Part shown: positions 23,672 to 33,217 of the stretch, one piece after another
Numbering within the stretch: position 1 is the first letter of the stretch
Layout of the letters: each line of letters begins with the position of its first letter
Assembly (NCBI GenBank): GCA_900548465.1
Contig: URKY01000020.1
Location: 1-41,691, forward strand
DNA: 41,691 nt
Direction: 5' to 3'
Source: an uncultured Eubacterium sp.
GTDB taxonomy: Bacteria; Bacillota; Clostridia; Lachnospirales; Lachnospiraceae
Made by a program: the position numbers and the translations under genes
The notes under the pieces: generated by a model
What the model was told of the DNA's origin: nothing
What the model saw: only the letters and a program-made list of their open reading frames with translations
The model's database searches: none

Positions 23672-25030
23672 ATGAAGATAATTATTGCTGGAGATGGAAA
23701 GGTAGGAGGAACTCTTACCAGAAAATTATCAGCAGAGGGTTATGATATTACATTAATAGACACAGACGCTAAAGTAATAAATGCAAGTTTAGAGAGATAT
23801 GACGTAATGGCGGTACAGGGAAATTGTACGTTAATGGCTGTTTTGTCGGAAGCAGATGTTGAACATACTGATTTATTGATTGCCACAACAAGTGCAGATG
23901 AGATAAACCTGTTATGTTGTATGACAGCACATAATATGAATCCTAATTTACATACCATTGCAAGAATTAGGAATCCGGAGTATAGCGAGCAGATCTATCA
24001 TATGAGAGATGCTTTTGGGCTTTCTCTCACGGTTAACCCGGAAAAACAGGCGGCTGTCGAAATAGAAAGACTGCTTAAATATCCTGTTTTTTTGCAGAGA
24101 GATACTTTTGCAAAGGGCAGGGTTGAACTTGTTGAATTAAGAGTCAGTGACGGAAGCGTATTACGAGATGTTTCCCTTAATGAATTGTACGGTATAGTAA
24201 AATGTAAAGTTTTAGTGTGTGCCGTTAGAAGAAATGGAAAAGTTGAAGCTCCTGACGGTAACTTTGTGTTAAAAGAGGGAGACAGAATATATGTTACGGC
24301 TCCATCAGATAACCTTACCATAATGCTTAAGAACTTAGGAATTATAAATCATAAAGTTAAAAGAGTTATTCTATGCGGTGGAGGAAAAGTGAGCTACTAT
24401 TTAGCTCAGATATTAAGAAAAGACGGTGTTTCAGTTGAAATAATAGAGCAGGATGAAGTAAGGGCAAGAGAACTTGCGGAACTGCTTCCAAATGCCGATA
24501 TTATTTGTGGAGATGCCAGCAGGAGAACAATTTTAGAAAGTCAGGGACTGTTGGAATGTGACGCATTAGTTACTCTTACTGGAATGGACGAACTGAATAT
24601 TATTATTTCAATGTATGCTAAAAACTGCGGAGTCCCACAGGTTATAACAAAAGTGGGACATACTGAAAGAAGCAGTATTCAGGACAGCCTTCAGGTAGGG
24701 AGTCTTGTCTGTCCAAAGGAATTATGCTGTAATACGATTATAGGGTATATCAGAGCCCTTGAAGCCCAGACAGGAGCAGCAATTTCAGTTCATAATATTG
24801 CTGGAGATCAGGCAGAGGCCATGGAATTTCTGGCTGATGAAAATACAAGATACTGTGGCATACCACTTAAAAACATCAAAACGAAGAAGAGTGTTCTGAT
24901 TGCATGTATTACCCATAAAGGTAAGACTGAGATACCAAGTGGTGAGTCTTATTTTGAAAAAGGAGATACTGTTATTGTTGTAACAACAGGAGATGTAGTG
25001 ATACATCAGTTGAATGATATTTTTCAGTAA
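23672..25030 (+). CDS. trkA: Trk potassium uptake regulator TrkA (two RCK units)
   Basis: A 452-aa cytosolic gating subunit with two tandem RCK_N/RCK_C units. Rossmann motifs are IIIAGDGKVGGTL at the N-terminus and VILCGGGKVSYYLAQIL near residue 230, each followed by an acidic residue that contacts the adenine ribose. I chose ATG 23672 over GTG 23660, because GTGGAGGA is the ribosome binding site. It binds NAD(H)/ATP and controls TrkH, whose gene starts 16 bases downstream. Confidence 0.92.
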   Translation: MKIIIAGDGKVGGTLTRKLSAEGYDITLIDTDAKVINASLERYDVMAVQGNCTLMAVLSEADVEHTDLLIATTSADEINLLCCMTAHNMNPNLHTIARIRNPEYSEQIYHMRDAFGLSLTVNPEKQAAVEIERLLKYPVFLQRDTFAKGRVELVELRVSDGSVLRDVSLNELYGIVKCKVLVCAVRRNGKVEAPDGNFVLKEGDRIYVTAPSDNLTIMLKNLGIINHKVKRVILCGGGKVSYYLAQILRKDGVSVEIIEQDEVRARELAELLPNADIICGDASRRTILESQGLLECDALVTLTGMDELNIIISMYAKNCGVPQVITKVGHTERSSIQDSLQVGSLVCPKELCCNTIIGYIRALEAQTGAAISVHNIAGDQAEAMEFLADENTRYCGIPLKNIKTKKSVLIACITHKGKTEIPSGESYFEKGDTVIVVTTGDVVIHQLNDIFQ

Positions 25031-25045
25031 TTAGAGAGGCAAGAG

Positions 25046-26503
25046 ATGAATTACAGGGTAATGGGAAAGTTTTTGTCCCAGATTTTATTTGTGGAAGCGG
25101 TATTTATGGTACCGGCATTACTTATAAGTGTATACGATGCTGATGTTAATTCAATATTTGGATTTTTGTGCAGTATCGGTATTATTTCAATAGCGTCGGG
25201 AGCACTTCATTTTTTGTGTAAAAAAGCAAGAAAAAGATTTTTCGCAAAGGAAGGTCTCGTATGTGTGGGAATCAGTTGGATTGCTTTAAGCTTGTTGGGG
25301 GCTCTTCCATTTTTTATTTCAAGGGAAATACCCGCATATATAGATGCTTTATTTGAAATTGTTTCAGGATTTACAACCACTGGAGCATCCATATTGACTA
25401 ATGTTGAAGAAATGTCAAGAGGAATGCTTTATTGGAGAAGTTTCAGTCACTGGTTAGGCGGAATGGGTGTTCTTGTGTTTTTATTGGCAATTGCACCGGC
25501 AGATGGAAGAACAAACAGGTTCACCATGCATTTATTAAGGGCTGAAAGTCCGGGACCTAACGTGGGAAAACTTGCACCTAGAATGAGAGATACGGCAAAA
25601 ATACTCTATATTCTGTACATTGCACTTACGGCTCTTAATATAATATTTTTGTTAATTGGTAATATGCCGTTATTTGATGCCTTTTGTACAGCATTTGGAA
25701 CAGCAGGTACAGGTGGATTTGGCGTTAAGGCAGACAGCATAGGTGGTTATAGTCCTTATATTCAAAATGTCTGTACGGTTTTTATGCTATTATTTGGAGT
25801 TAATTTCAGTTGTTATTATCTTATAATTCTTAAAAAGTTTAAATCGGTATTTAAAGACGGAGAACTGCGCGTATATATAGGGCTTGTTGTTGCAAGTATT
25901 GCTTTAATAACAGTTAATATTTCGGGTATGTTTGGAAGCGTAAGAGAGGCATTACACCATGCTGCATTTGCTGTTTCAAGTATTATAACTACAACAGGAT
26001 TTGCCACTGTGGATTTCAATAAATGGCCTAATTTTTCAAAAACAATAATTTTATTGTTAATGATGGTTGGAGCCTGTGCCGGAAGTACAGGTGGCGGACT
26101 TAAATGCGGACGTTTGTTAATTCTTATAAAAAGTGCAAAAAGAAGCATAAGACAGACAATGAATCCAAATAAAGTAGAAGTAATTAGAAATAACGGTACC
26201 GCTGTAGATGAAAAAATGGTGGCGGGAATTAAGAGTTATTTTATAGTTTATATTTTTATTATGTTTATAAGCTTTCTTTTGGTTTCAATAGATGGACAAA
26301 GTATTTTGACAAGTTTTTCGGGAGTGGTTTCCTGCTTTAATAATGTAGGACCGGGACTAGATGCAATCGGACCTGCGGATAATTATTCCATATTTAGTAT
26401 TTTTTCAAAAATTGTACTAATTATTGATATGCTTGCAGGAAGATTGGAGATATTCCCAATTATGATACTGTTTTCCGGAGCCACATGGAGTATAAAGAGA
26501 TAG
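25046..26503 (+). CDS. trkH: Trk potassium channel subunit TrkH
   Basis: A 485-aa membrane protein made of four M1-P-M2 repeats. The selectivity-filter regions are recognisable: SGFTTTGAS, GTAGTGGFG, TTTGFATVDF and NNVGPGLDAIG, each with the conserved Gly. GAGAGGCAAGAG precedes ATG 25046. Length matches TrkH. It pairs with TrkA upstream. Its last 19 bases overlap the next K+ transporter gene, so expression of the two channel types is tightly linked. Confidence 0.93.
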   Translation: MNYRVMGKFLSQILFVEAVFMVPALLISVYDADVNSIFGFLCSIGIISIASGALHFLCKKARKRFFAKEGLVCVGISWIALSLLGALPFFISREIPAYIDALFEIVSGFTTTGASILTNVEEMSRGMLYWRSFSHWLGGMGVLVFLLAIAPADGRTNRFTMHLLRAESPGPNVGKLAPRMRDTAKILYILYIALTALNIIFLLIGNMPLFDAFCTAFGTAGTGGFGVKADSIGGYSPYIQNVCTVFMLLFGVNFSCYYLIILKKFKSVFKDGELRVYIGLVVASIALITVNISGMFGSVREALHHAAFAVSSIITTTGFATVDFNKWPNFSKTIILLLMMVGACAGSTGGGLKCGRLLILIKSAKRSIRQTMNPNKVEVIRNNGTAVDEKMVAGIKSYFIVYIFIMFISFLLVSIDGQSILTSFSGVVSCFNNVGPGLDAIGPADNYSIFSIFSKIVLIIDMLAGRLEIFPIMILFSGATWSIKR

Positions 26504-27855
26504 TGAAAGAAAAAGAAAAAAAGATAAGACAAATCAGTACATCACAATTTATTATTTTTGGTTTTATGATTGCCATAGTAATTGGAACAGTGTTATTAAT
26601 GTTGCCGGTTTCTTCACAGGGAAAATCAATAACTAACGTGGTGGATGCGTTATTTACGGCAACATCAGCTACATGTGTTACAGGATTGGTTGTGCATGAT
26701 ACAGCTACATATTGGAGTACATTTGGACAGGCTGTAATAATAATACTTATTCAGATTGGAGGAATGGGGGTTATTACAATAGCTGTTTCTTTAACAATGT
26801 TATCCGGTAGAAAAATAGGCTTAAGACAGCGTATTTTAATGCAGGAAGCGATTTCAGCACCCCGTATGGGTGGAATTATAAAGTTTACGGGCTTTATTGT
26901 AAAAGTAATATTTATGGTGGAAGTATTAGCTGCATTGGCTATGTTCCCGGTTTTTTATAAAGAATTTGGGTTCGTAAAAGGAATATGGTATTCCATATTT
27001 CATTCCATATCAGCATTTTGTAATGCAGGATTTGATCTTATGGGAGTAAAGGGGGAATATTCATCCCTGATGACTCTATCTGGTTCAAAAATTATAAATA
27101 TAATAATCATGTTTTTGATTATCTTTGGTGGATTAGGTTTTACAACATGGGAAGACATAAAAGAGCATAAGTTTAATTTGAAAAAATATAAAATGCAGAG
27201 CAAGGTAATTTTTACTGTTACTTTAGTATTAATTATTGTGCCGGCATTGTACTTTTATTTTTGCGAATTTTCAAAAGAAGCATGGAATGGGATTAGTTCT
27301 TCCGAAAAAATAATGGACTCATTTTTTTCAAGTGTTACTACAAGAACGGCGGGATTTTCCACAGTTGATTTGTCAAAACTGACAGGAGCAGGCCAATGGG
27401 TAATGATACTTTTAATGCTTATTGGTGGAGCTCCCGGATCTACGGCGGGAGGAATGAAGGTAACAACAATTGCAGTAATCTTTGCTTCAGCTTTTGCAGT
27501 GTTTAGAAAGAAGCAGGAAACACGTTTATTTAAAAGAAGAATAGAAACTGAAATAGTAGCTACTGCAGCAACAATATTGTTAATGTATATATTTCTGTTT
27601 ATGATTTCAGGCATTGCAATAAGTAATATTGAAGGACTGCCAATTACATCAGTATTGTTTGAGACTTCATCAGCAATAGCAACGGTAGGTTTATCTTTGG
27701 GATTAACACCTGATTTCTGCGTAGCATCTAAAATAATTTTGATTATTCTTATGTTTTGTGGAAGAGTTGGCGGCCTGACAATTATATTTGCAACTGTAAC
27801 AGGAAAAAGTAATAATTTGTCAAAATTGCCGAAGGAAAAAATAATGGTTGGTTAG
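26485..27855 (+). CDS. KtrB-like potassium uptake channel subunit
   Basis: A 456-aa TrkH/KtrB superfamily protein, shorter than TrkH and beginning with a charged cytosolic segment (EYKEIVKEKEKKIR), as in KtrB. Filter regions are ATSATCVTGLVV, AFCNAGFDLMG, TTRTAGFSTVD and SAIATVGLSLG. The start ATG 26485 lies inside the end of trkH. The following gene encodes a single-RCK protein of KtrA size, so these two form a Ktr-type Na+-dependent system next to a Trk system. Confidence 0.9.
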   Translation: MEYKEIVKEKEKKIRQISTSQFIIFGFMIAIVIGTVLLMLPVSSQGKSITNVVDALFTATSATCVTGLVVHDTATYWSTFGQAVIIILIQIGGMGVITIAVSLTMLSGRKIGLRQRILMQEAISAPRMGGIIKFTGFIVKVIFMVEVLAALAMFPVFYKEFGFVKGIWYSIFHSISAFCNAGFDLMGVKGEYSSLMTLSGSKIINIIIMFLIIFGGLGFTTWEDIKEHKFNLKKYKMQSKVIFTVTLVLIIVPALYFYFCEFSKEAWNGISSSEKIMDSFFSSVTTRTAGFSTVDLSKLTGAGQWVMILLMLIGGAPGSTAGGMKVTTIAVIFASAFAVFRKKQETRLFKRRIETEIVATAATILLMYIFLFMISGIAISNIEGLPITSVLFETSSAIATVGLSLGLTPDFCVASKIILIILMFCGRVGGLTIIFATVTGKSNNLSKLPKEKIMVG

Positions 27856-27862
27856 GAGAAAT

Positions 27863-28513
27863 ATGAAATCAGTACTGATAATAGGAATGGGTAGGTTTGG
27901 AAAACACATAGCCATGGAACTTAATGAGATGCATCATCAGGTTATGGCAATAGACATAGAGGAAGAGAGAATTAATGATATACTGCCTTTTGTAACGGGA
28001 GCACAAATAGGAGACAGTACTAATCCCGAATTTTTAGAAACATTAGGCATTGGAAATTTTGATTTGTGCGTGGTGGCAATAGGTGATAACTTTCAAAATT
28101 CCCTTGAAACAACTTCGCTGTTAAAAGAAATGGGGGCAAAACTGGTAGTTTCAAGAGCTGCAAGAGATGTACACGCAAAATTCCTGCTTAGAAACGGTGC
28201 AGACGAAATCGTATATCCGGAAAAACAGCTGGCAAAATGGATTGCTTTCAGATATACTGCCAACAATATTTTAGACTATGTAGATTTAGGAAAAGATTGT
28301 GCAATCTTTGAGGTAACAATGCCTAAAAAATGGTTTGGAAAGACAGTGGGTGATATAAACGTAAGAAAACTTTTTAACATTAATATTTTAGCAATAAAAC
28401 ATAATGGCGAGATGAATATGAAAATAAACCCGGACACGGTTTTGCTTGAGGACGATACATTGCTTGTACTTGGTCATAATAAGGATATTGAAAAATGTTT
28501 CCACATTGAATAG
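27863..28513 (+). CDS. KtrA-like regulatory subunit (single RCK)
   Basis: A 216-aa protein with one RCK_N domain (VLIIGMGRFGKHIAMELNE, acidic residue at the end of beta 2 in MAIDIEEE) and one RCK_C domain (TVGDINVRKLFNINILAI). ATG 27863 follows AGGAGAAAT, so the TTG at 27848 is rejected. Octameric rings of such proteins gate KtrB and respond to ATP/ADP and often to c-di-AMP. The frameshifted response regulator gene starts 11 bases later, so the K+ genes and the bce-type genes probably share a transcript. Confidence 0.9.
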   Translation: MKSVLIIGMGRFGKHIAMELNEMHHQVMAIDIEEERINDILPFVTGAQIGDSTNPEFLETLGIGNFDLCVVAIGDNFQNSLETTSLLKEMGAKLVVSRAARDVHAKFLLRNGADEIVYPEKQLAKWIAFRYTANNILDYVDLGKDCAIFEVTMPKKWFGKTVGDINVRKLFNINILAIKHNGEMNMKINPDTVLLEDDTLLVLGHNKDIEKCFHIE

Positions 28514-28524
28514 AGGAATAAAAA

Positions 28525-29176
28525 GTGAAAAAAATATTAATTATTGAAGATGATGAAGCGATAAGAAGCGAATTGCAAAAGATTCTTACAAATTCAGGAT
28601 ATGAAGCACAAATTACTGATACATTTTCTAACGTGAAAGAACAAATAGAAAAAATAAAACCGGATTTAATTCTGATGGATATTAATCTTCCGGAATTAAA
28701 TGGTGAAGTGATTTTAAAAGAAATACGAAAAGAGTCAGACATACCTGTCGTTATGGTTACAAGTCGTACAAGTGAAGTGGATGAAGTTCTTTCCATGTCT
28801 TATGGTGCTGATGATTTTATTACAAAACCATATAATCCAACGGTATTACTCCTTAGAATTCAAAATATATTTAAACGAATGACAAGAACCGGTGAAAGAC
28901 AAATGTACAATGATTTGGAAGTGAATTTTAGCAAATCAACAATAAGTGAAGGTCAGACTTACAAAGAATGAAATGATTGTCTTTTCATTTTTGCTGACAA
29001 ACAGAGGAAAGATTGTTACCAGAGATGATTTAATGACTGACTTATGGAATAATGAGGAATATATTAATGATAATGCTCTTACAGTAAATATCAGCAGACT
29101 CCGCAATAAACTGGCGGAGATAGGATATGAAGGGGCAATTGAAACAAGAAAGGGTCAGGGGTATATTCTATTATGA
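28525..29176 (+). pseudogene. BceR-like OmpR-family response regulator, frameshifted
   Basis: The receiver domain is complete (IIEDDEAIR; phosphoacceptor in LILMDINLPELNG; Lys in FITKPYNP). It then runs into TGA at 28969-28971 in the linker. The winged-helix domain continues in the next frame: RLTKNEMIVFSFLLTNRGKI, then NALTVNISRLRNKLAEIG and RKGQGYILL, ending at 29176. Around 28953-28960 the sequence has one CTTACAAA; inserting a second copy restores GQTYKLTKNE, which fits the family. GTG 28525 follows AGAGGAAT. Translated as it stands, the product cannot bind DNA. Sequencing error, decay and reversible slippage are all possible. Confidence 0.75.
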
Positions 29177-30210
29177 AAATTAGCAGATACATATTTGACA
29201 AATGGCTGACACTGATTATTTATCTTGTCAGTTATTTTATTATTTTGGGAATGGCTGTTGCCTTTAAGGTGACGGGAAACTTAATTGTTGCAGTCAGTGC
29301 AGTTTATTTTCTGATGGGAATCAGCTGTCTGTTGACAGACTACATTAGAAAAAAGAGTTTCTATGATGAATTTATAAATAATACCGAATTATTGGATAAA
29401 AAATATCTGGTTCCCGAGACTTTGCGAAAACCGGATTTTTATGAGGGCGAGATTATATATCAAAATTTGTATGAAATATCCAAGTCCATGACAGAACGTG
29501 TAAGTGATTATAGCCAAAGTATAAATGATTTTAAGGAATATATTGAGATGTGGATACACGAAGTAAAGCTGCCAATTTCCAGTCTTGTGTTAATGTGTCA
29601 TAACAATAAAGATAATGTTGATGAAAAATATATAAGACAGATAAAAAGACTAGACAATTATGCGGATCAGGTGCTTTACTATATTAGAAGTAATTATGCT
29701 GAAAATGATTATCTGTTAAAAGAAATGGAATTGGACAAAGTTATTGGAAGTGTACTTATAAAGAATAAGGACGATTTGTTGGAAAATAAGATTGATGTTT
29801 CTGTTGAAGAGTGCAACACAAGCGTGATTTCCGATGGAAAATGGATTGAATTTATATTAAATCAAATAGTTAACAACAGTATTAAATATAAAAGGGATAA
29901 TACGAAATCTGTAATTATTTTTAGTGCAGAAGAGAATGAAAAGCAGGTAAAACTAAGTATTTATGATAATGGAATTGGCATTCCACAAAAGGATTTAACA
30001 AGGGTATTTAATAAAGCCTACACAGGGGAGAATGGAAGAAAAGGAGCTAAATCCACAGGTATTGGTCTGTACATTGTAAAAAAACTCTGTGATAAATTAG
30101 GACATACCATAGATATAGAATCTGTCCAAAATCAGTGGACAAGGGTGAATATTTATTTTGGGAAAAATGACTTTTATAAAATTAATGATGGCAATGTTAC
30201 AAAAATGTAA
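29173..30210 (+). CDS. BceS-like intramembrane-sensing histidine kinase
   Basis: A 345-aa kinase with two membrane helices (about residues 11-33 and 37-55) and almost no extracellular loop, the hallmark of BceS-type kinases that sense through their transporter. The phosphoacceptor is in EMWIHEVKLPISS. ATPase motifs are NQIVNNSIKYKR, DNGIGIPQKDL and STGIGLYIVKKL. ATG 29173 overlaps the regulator's stop (ATGA). It is intact although its partner regulator is frameshifted. Its last codons contain a BceR-type binding box. Confidence 0.88.
   Translation: MKISRYIFDKWLTLIIYLVSYFIILGMAVAFKVTGNLIVAVSAVYFLMGISCLLTDYIRKKSFYDEFINNTELLDKKYLVPETLRKPDFYEGEIIYQNLYEISKSMTERVSDYSQSINDFKEYIEMWIHEVKLPISSLVLMCHNNKDNVDEKYIRQIKRLDNYADQVLYYIRSNYAENDYLLKEMELDKVIGSVLIKNKDDLLENKIDVSVEECNTSVISDGKWIEFILNQIVNNSIKYKRDNTKSVIIFSAEENEKQVKLSIYDNGIGIPQKDLTRVFNKAYTGENGRKGAKSTGIGLYIVKKLCDKLGHTIDIESVQNQWTRVNIYFGKNDFYKINDGNVTKM
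30197..30210. promoter_or_regulatory. BceR-type binding box
   Basis: TTACA-AAAA-TGTAA matches the known BceR-family consensus TNACA-N4-TGTAA exactly. It overlaps the kinase stop codon and is centred about 59 bases before the inferred transcription start of the ABC genes, a normal place for an activator site. Confidence 0.65.
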
Positions 30211-30228
30211 TGTTTCGTAATATTAGAA

Positions 30229-30256
30229 TTGCGACAGCATAGGGAATATGTATTAA
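30229..30256 (+). promoter_or_regulatory. Probable promoter of bceAB-like genes
   Basis: TTGCGA (30229-30234), a 16-base spacer and TATTAA (30251-30256). It lies just downstream of the BceR-type box. Confidence 0.45.
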
Positions 30257-30283
30257 CATAGTATTACGAAAGGAGTTAATATT

Positions 30284-31051
30284 ATGGAACATATAGTGGA
30301 GATTAAAAGAATTGAAAAGTATTATGGAAACAAATCAAGTCTTACAAAGGCAATAGATGGGATTTCCTTTGATGTGGATAAAGGAGAATTTGTTGCCATA
30401 ATGGGGGCGTCAGGCTCAGGAAAAACAACCCTGTTAAACTGTATATCAACAATTGATAAAGTGACGGCGGGAAACATTTATGTAGGTGGAATAGATATAA
30501 CAAAACTGAAAAATAAGGAATTGAATAGATTCAGAAGAGAGGAATTAGGGTTTATTTTTCAGGATTTCAATTTGCTGGATACTCTGACGGCTTATGAGAA
30601 TATTGCGCTTGCATTATCCATTCAAAATGTTGGAGCAAAAGAGATTGACAGCAAAATAAAAAAAGTAGCTTATGATCTGGATATTGAAGACGTATTAAAC
30701 AAATACCCTTACCAAATGTCCGGGGGCCAGAAACAAAGGGTTGCAAGTGCAAGGGCTATAATTACAAATCCTCGGCTGATTCTTGCAGATGAGCCGACAG
30801 GAGCCCTTGATTCAAAATCTTCAAAAATGCTTCTGGAGAGATTTAATCATTTAAACAAAGATCTTATGGCAACAATTCTTATGGTTACTCATGATGCGTT
30901 TACAGCAAGTTATGCGTCAAGGGTAATATTTATCAAAGATGGCAGAATTTTTAATGAACTTTTACGGGCAGGTAGAAGCAGAAAAGAATTCTTTGATGAG
31001 ATTATTGATGTAGTAACAATGCTTGGGGGCGAATTAAATGATGCTCTTTAA
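30284..31051 (+). CDS. BceA-like ABC transporter ATPase
   Basis: A 255-aa ATPase of the MacB/LolD/BceA group with all motifs: Walker [11 protein letters not shown] loop [10 protein letters not shown], signature MSGGQKQR, Walker [17 protein letters not shown] and switch His in [19 protein letters not shown] precedes ATG 30284. With the FtsX-type permease overlapping its end it forms a peptide-antibiotic sensing and detoxification transporter that works together with the BceS-like kinase. Confidence 0.92.
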   Translation: MEHIVEIKRIEKYYGNKSSLTKAIDGISFDVDKGEFVAIMGASGSGKTTLLNCISTIDKVTAGNIYVGGIDITKLKNKELNRFRREELGFIFQDFNLLDTLTAYENIALALSIQNVGAKEIDSKIKKVAYDLDIEDVLNKYPYQMSGGQKQRVASARAIITNPRLILADEPTGALDSKSSKMLLERFNHLNKDLMATILMVTHDAFTASYASRVIFIKDGRIFNELLRAGRSRKEFFDEIIDVVTMLGGELNDAL

Positions 31052-33080
31052 GATATCAATGAAAAATATAGCCAGAAGTGTAAAGGATTATGCCATCTAT
31101 TTCTTTACTCTGGTGCTTGGCGTAGCCATATTTTATGTTTTTAACGCAATAGAATCCCAGACTGTAATGCTTGAGGTTTCCAGAAATACGGCTGAAATAA
31201 TAAAAATAATGACAACCCTTTTGTCCGGAGTAAGTGTTTTTGTCTCATTTATATTAGGATTTCTTATTATTTATGCATCCCGATTTTTAATTAAAAGAAG
31301 AAACAAAGAGTTTGGAGTATATTTAACTCTTGGTATGGGGAAAAGAAAAATTTCTCTGATACTGTTTTTCGAAACCCTGATAATTGGAATTATTTCCCTT
31401 GTAATCGGTCTTTTAATAGGTGTGGCATTGTCACAGATTATGAGTGTGTTTGTTGCAAATATGTTTGATGCAGATATGACAAAATTCCAGTTTATATTTT
31501 CAGGTGCAGCATGTATTAAAACCCTTATTTATTTTGGAATCATATATCTCCTGGTAATGGTTTTTAATACAATAATAATAAGCAAATGTAAATTAATAGA
31601 CATGCTGAATGCAGGAAAGAAAACAGAACAGATAAAGGCAAAAAATCCTGTTATCTGCATAATTGTATTTTTGGTAGCAATATCTATGATTGGATATGCT
31701 TATTATCTGGTTACCGGTGGAATAAAATATTTAGATACAGAAGTTGATTTTTTAAAGCCGATTGTATTAGGAGCTGTTGGCACATTCCTTTTATTTTGGT
31801 CGCTTTCAGGCTTGCTTTTGAAAATAGTTATGTCTATGAAAAAGGTATATTTAAAAGGATTAAACAGTTTCGTGGTAAGGCAGGTAAGCAGCAAAATAAA
31901 CACAGCAGTATGTCAGTTGACAATTATATGCCTTATGCTGTTTGTGACAATTTGTGTTTTATCCAGTGCATTTTCCATTAAGAAATCAATGTCTGACAAT
32001 TTAAAAGAATTAGCACCTGTAGATGTGCAATTGATAAAAAATCTTGATTCTTTTCCTGACAATAAAGATATTGTTAAAGATGATAAATTATCTATTTACG
32101 AAACCCTTAAAGTTAATGGTTTTAAACCGGAGAAAAATTTTAAGGATGTGTTAAATTTTGACATATATGAGACAGATGAACTGACTATGGAAAAGTCTTT
32201 AGGAAGCAGTGCTAAAGAAATAAAGAAAAAATTTCCTTATATTGCCTATTCAGCACCACAGAACATAGTTAAATTAAGTGATTATAATAAAATTGCTAAA
32301 AGATATGGCAATGAGTCTTTAAAAATGAATCAGAATGAATATGCAATAATTGGTGACTTCCAATCAATGGTTTCCATAAGGAACATTCCATTGTCATATG
32401 GACAGACAATAAATATAAAGGGAAGGGAATTAAAACCCAAATTTAAAAAATGTCAGTACGGATACATTGAAATTTCGGGAAGTCATTCAAATGATGGGGT
32501 GTTTATTTTGCCGGACAATGTAGTAGAATCTATGGAAAAGAAAGCTATAGGAATAATTGCTGATTACAACATTGGTTCAAAGGACGGAAAAAGAAAAATA
32601 GAGGATGAATTAAACGCTATAGACAAAAAAATCTGGATGAAGACAAGCAGTATTACAATTAATTCCAAAATCGACATAGCAGAGTCAGGAACAGGAATAA
32701 GTGCATTAGTAACTTTTCTTGGATTATATCTTGGAATTATATTTATGATAAGTTCTACGGCAGTAATAGCGTTAAAGGAATTATCGGAATCGAGTGATAA
32801 CAGAGAAAGATATATAATGCTTAGAAAACTTGGTGCTGATGACAAAATGATTAATAATGCACTACTCAGACAAATAGGAATATTTTTTGTATTTCCTTTA
32901 CTTATTGCCATTGTACATTCTGCAGTGGGAATTCATTTCGGCAATTATGTATTAGAGGTTATTGGAAGAACAGGTCTGTTACCATCTATTATTATGACAG
33001 GAGTATTTTTGATTGTGATATATGGCGGATATTTCCTTATAACATACTTTTGCAGTAAAAATATAATAAAAGAAAAATAG
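31038..33080 (+). CDS. BceB-like permease (FtsX domain, large extracellular loop)
   Basis: A 680-aa protein with about ten membrane helices. Features of BceB are the helix pairs flanking FtsX-type segments (EFGVYLTLGMGKRKISLILFF-like near residue 95 and YIMLRKLGADDKMINNALLR near residue 595) and a large extracellular domain of about 200 residues between helices 7 and 8 (roughly 320-540). It starts at ATG 31038, overlapping bceA by 14 bases. This family senses and removes cell-wall-active peptides such as bacitracin or lantibiotics, and drives the cognate kinase. The loop decides specificity and cannot be read here. Confidence 0.9.
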   Translation: MMLFKISMKNIARSVKDYAIYFFTLVLGVAIFYVFNAIESQTVMLEVSRNTAEIIKIMTTLLSGVSVFVSFILGFLIIYASRFLIKRRNKEFGVYLTLGMGKRKISLILFFETLIIGIISLVIGLLIGVALSQIMSVFVANMFDADMTKFQFIFSGAACIKTLIYFGIIYLLVMVFNTIIISKCKLIDMLNAGKKTEQIKAKNPVICIIVFLVAISMIGYAYYLVTGGIKYLDTEVDFLKPIVLGAVGTFLLFWSLSGLLLKIVMSMKKVYLKGLNSFVVRQVSSKINTAVCQLTIICLMLFVTICVLSSAFSIKKSMSDNLKELAPVDVQLIKNLDSFPDNKDIVKDDKLSIYETLKVNGFKPEKNFKDVLNFDIYETDELTMEKSLGSSAKEIKKKFPYIAYSAPQNIVKLSDYNKIAKRYGNESLKMNQNEYAIIGDFQSMVSIRNIPLSYGQTINIKGRELKPKFKKCQYGYIEISGSHSNDGVFILPDNVVESMEKKAIGIIADYNIGSKDGKRKIEDELNAIDKKIWMKTSSITINSKIDIAESGTGISALVTFLGLYLGIIFMISSTAVIALKELSESSDNRERYIMLRKLGADDKMINNALLRQIGIFFVFPLLIAIVHSAVGIHFGNYVLEVIGRTGLLPSIIMTGVFLIVIYGGYFLITYFCSKNIIKEK

Positions 33081-33089
33081 ATACTTAAA

Positions 33090-33147
33090 TATGCTCATAC
33101 TAAACTAACAGTTTGAAAATTAGTTTAGGTGGGCATATTTTTTCGTC
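33090..33147 (+). terminator. Terminator of the bce-like operon
   Basis: ATATGCTCA and ACTAAACTA on the left pair with TAGTTTAG and TGGGCATAT on the right, with small bulges, followed by TTTTTT near 33140-33143. Confidence 0.8.
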
Positions 33148-33150
33148 GAC

Positions 33151-33198
33151 ATATCGTATATACTGTTCATAATTAAATATATACAGTATATACGATAT
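33151..33198. promoter_or_regulatory. Paired operators of the YtrA-type regulator
   Basis: A perfect 16-bp inverted repeat: 33151-33166 and 33183-33198. Each arm contains the palindrome GTATATAC (33156-33163 and 33186-33193). The two palindromes are 30 bases apart, about three helical turns. They lie just upstream of the GntR-type gene, as expected for self-repression. Confidence 0.7.
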
Positions 33199-33217
33199 AA
33201 ACGTTGGAGGTGGGAAA

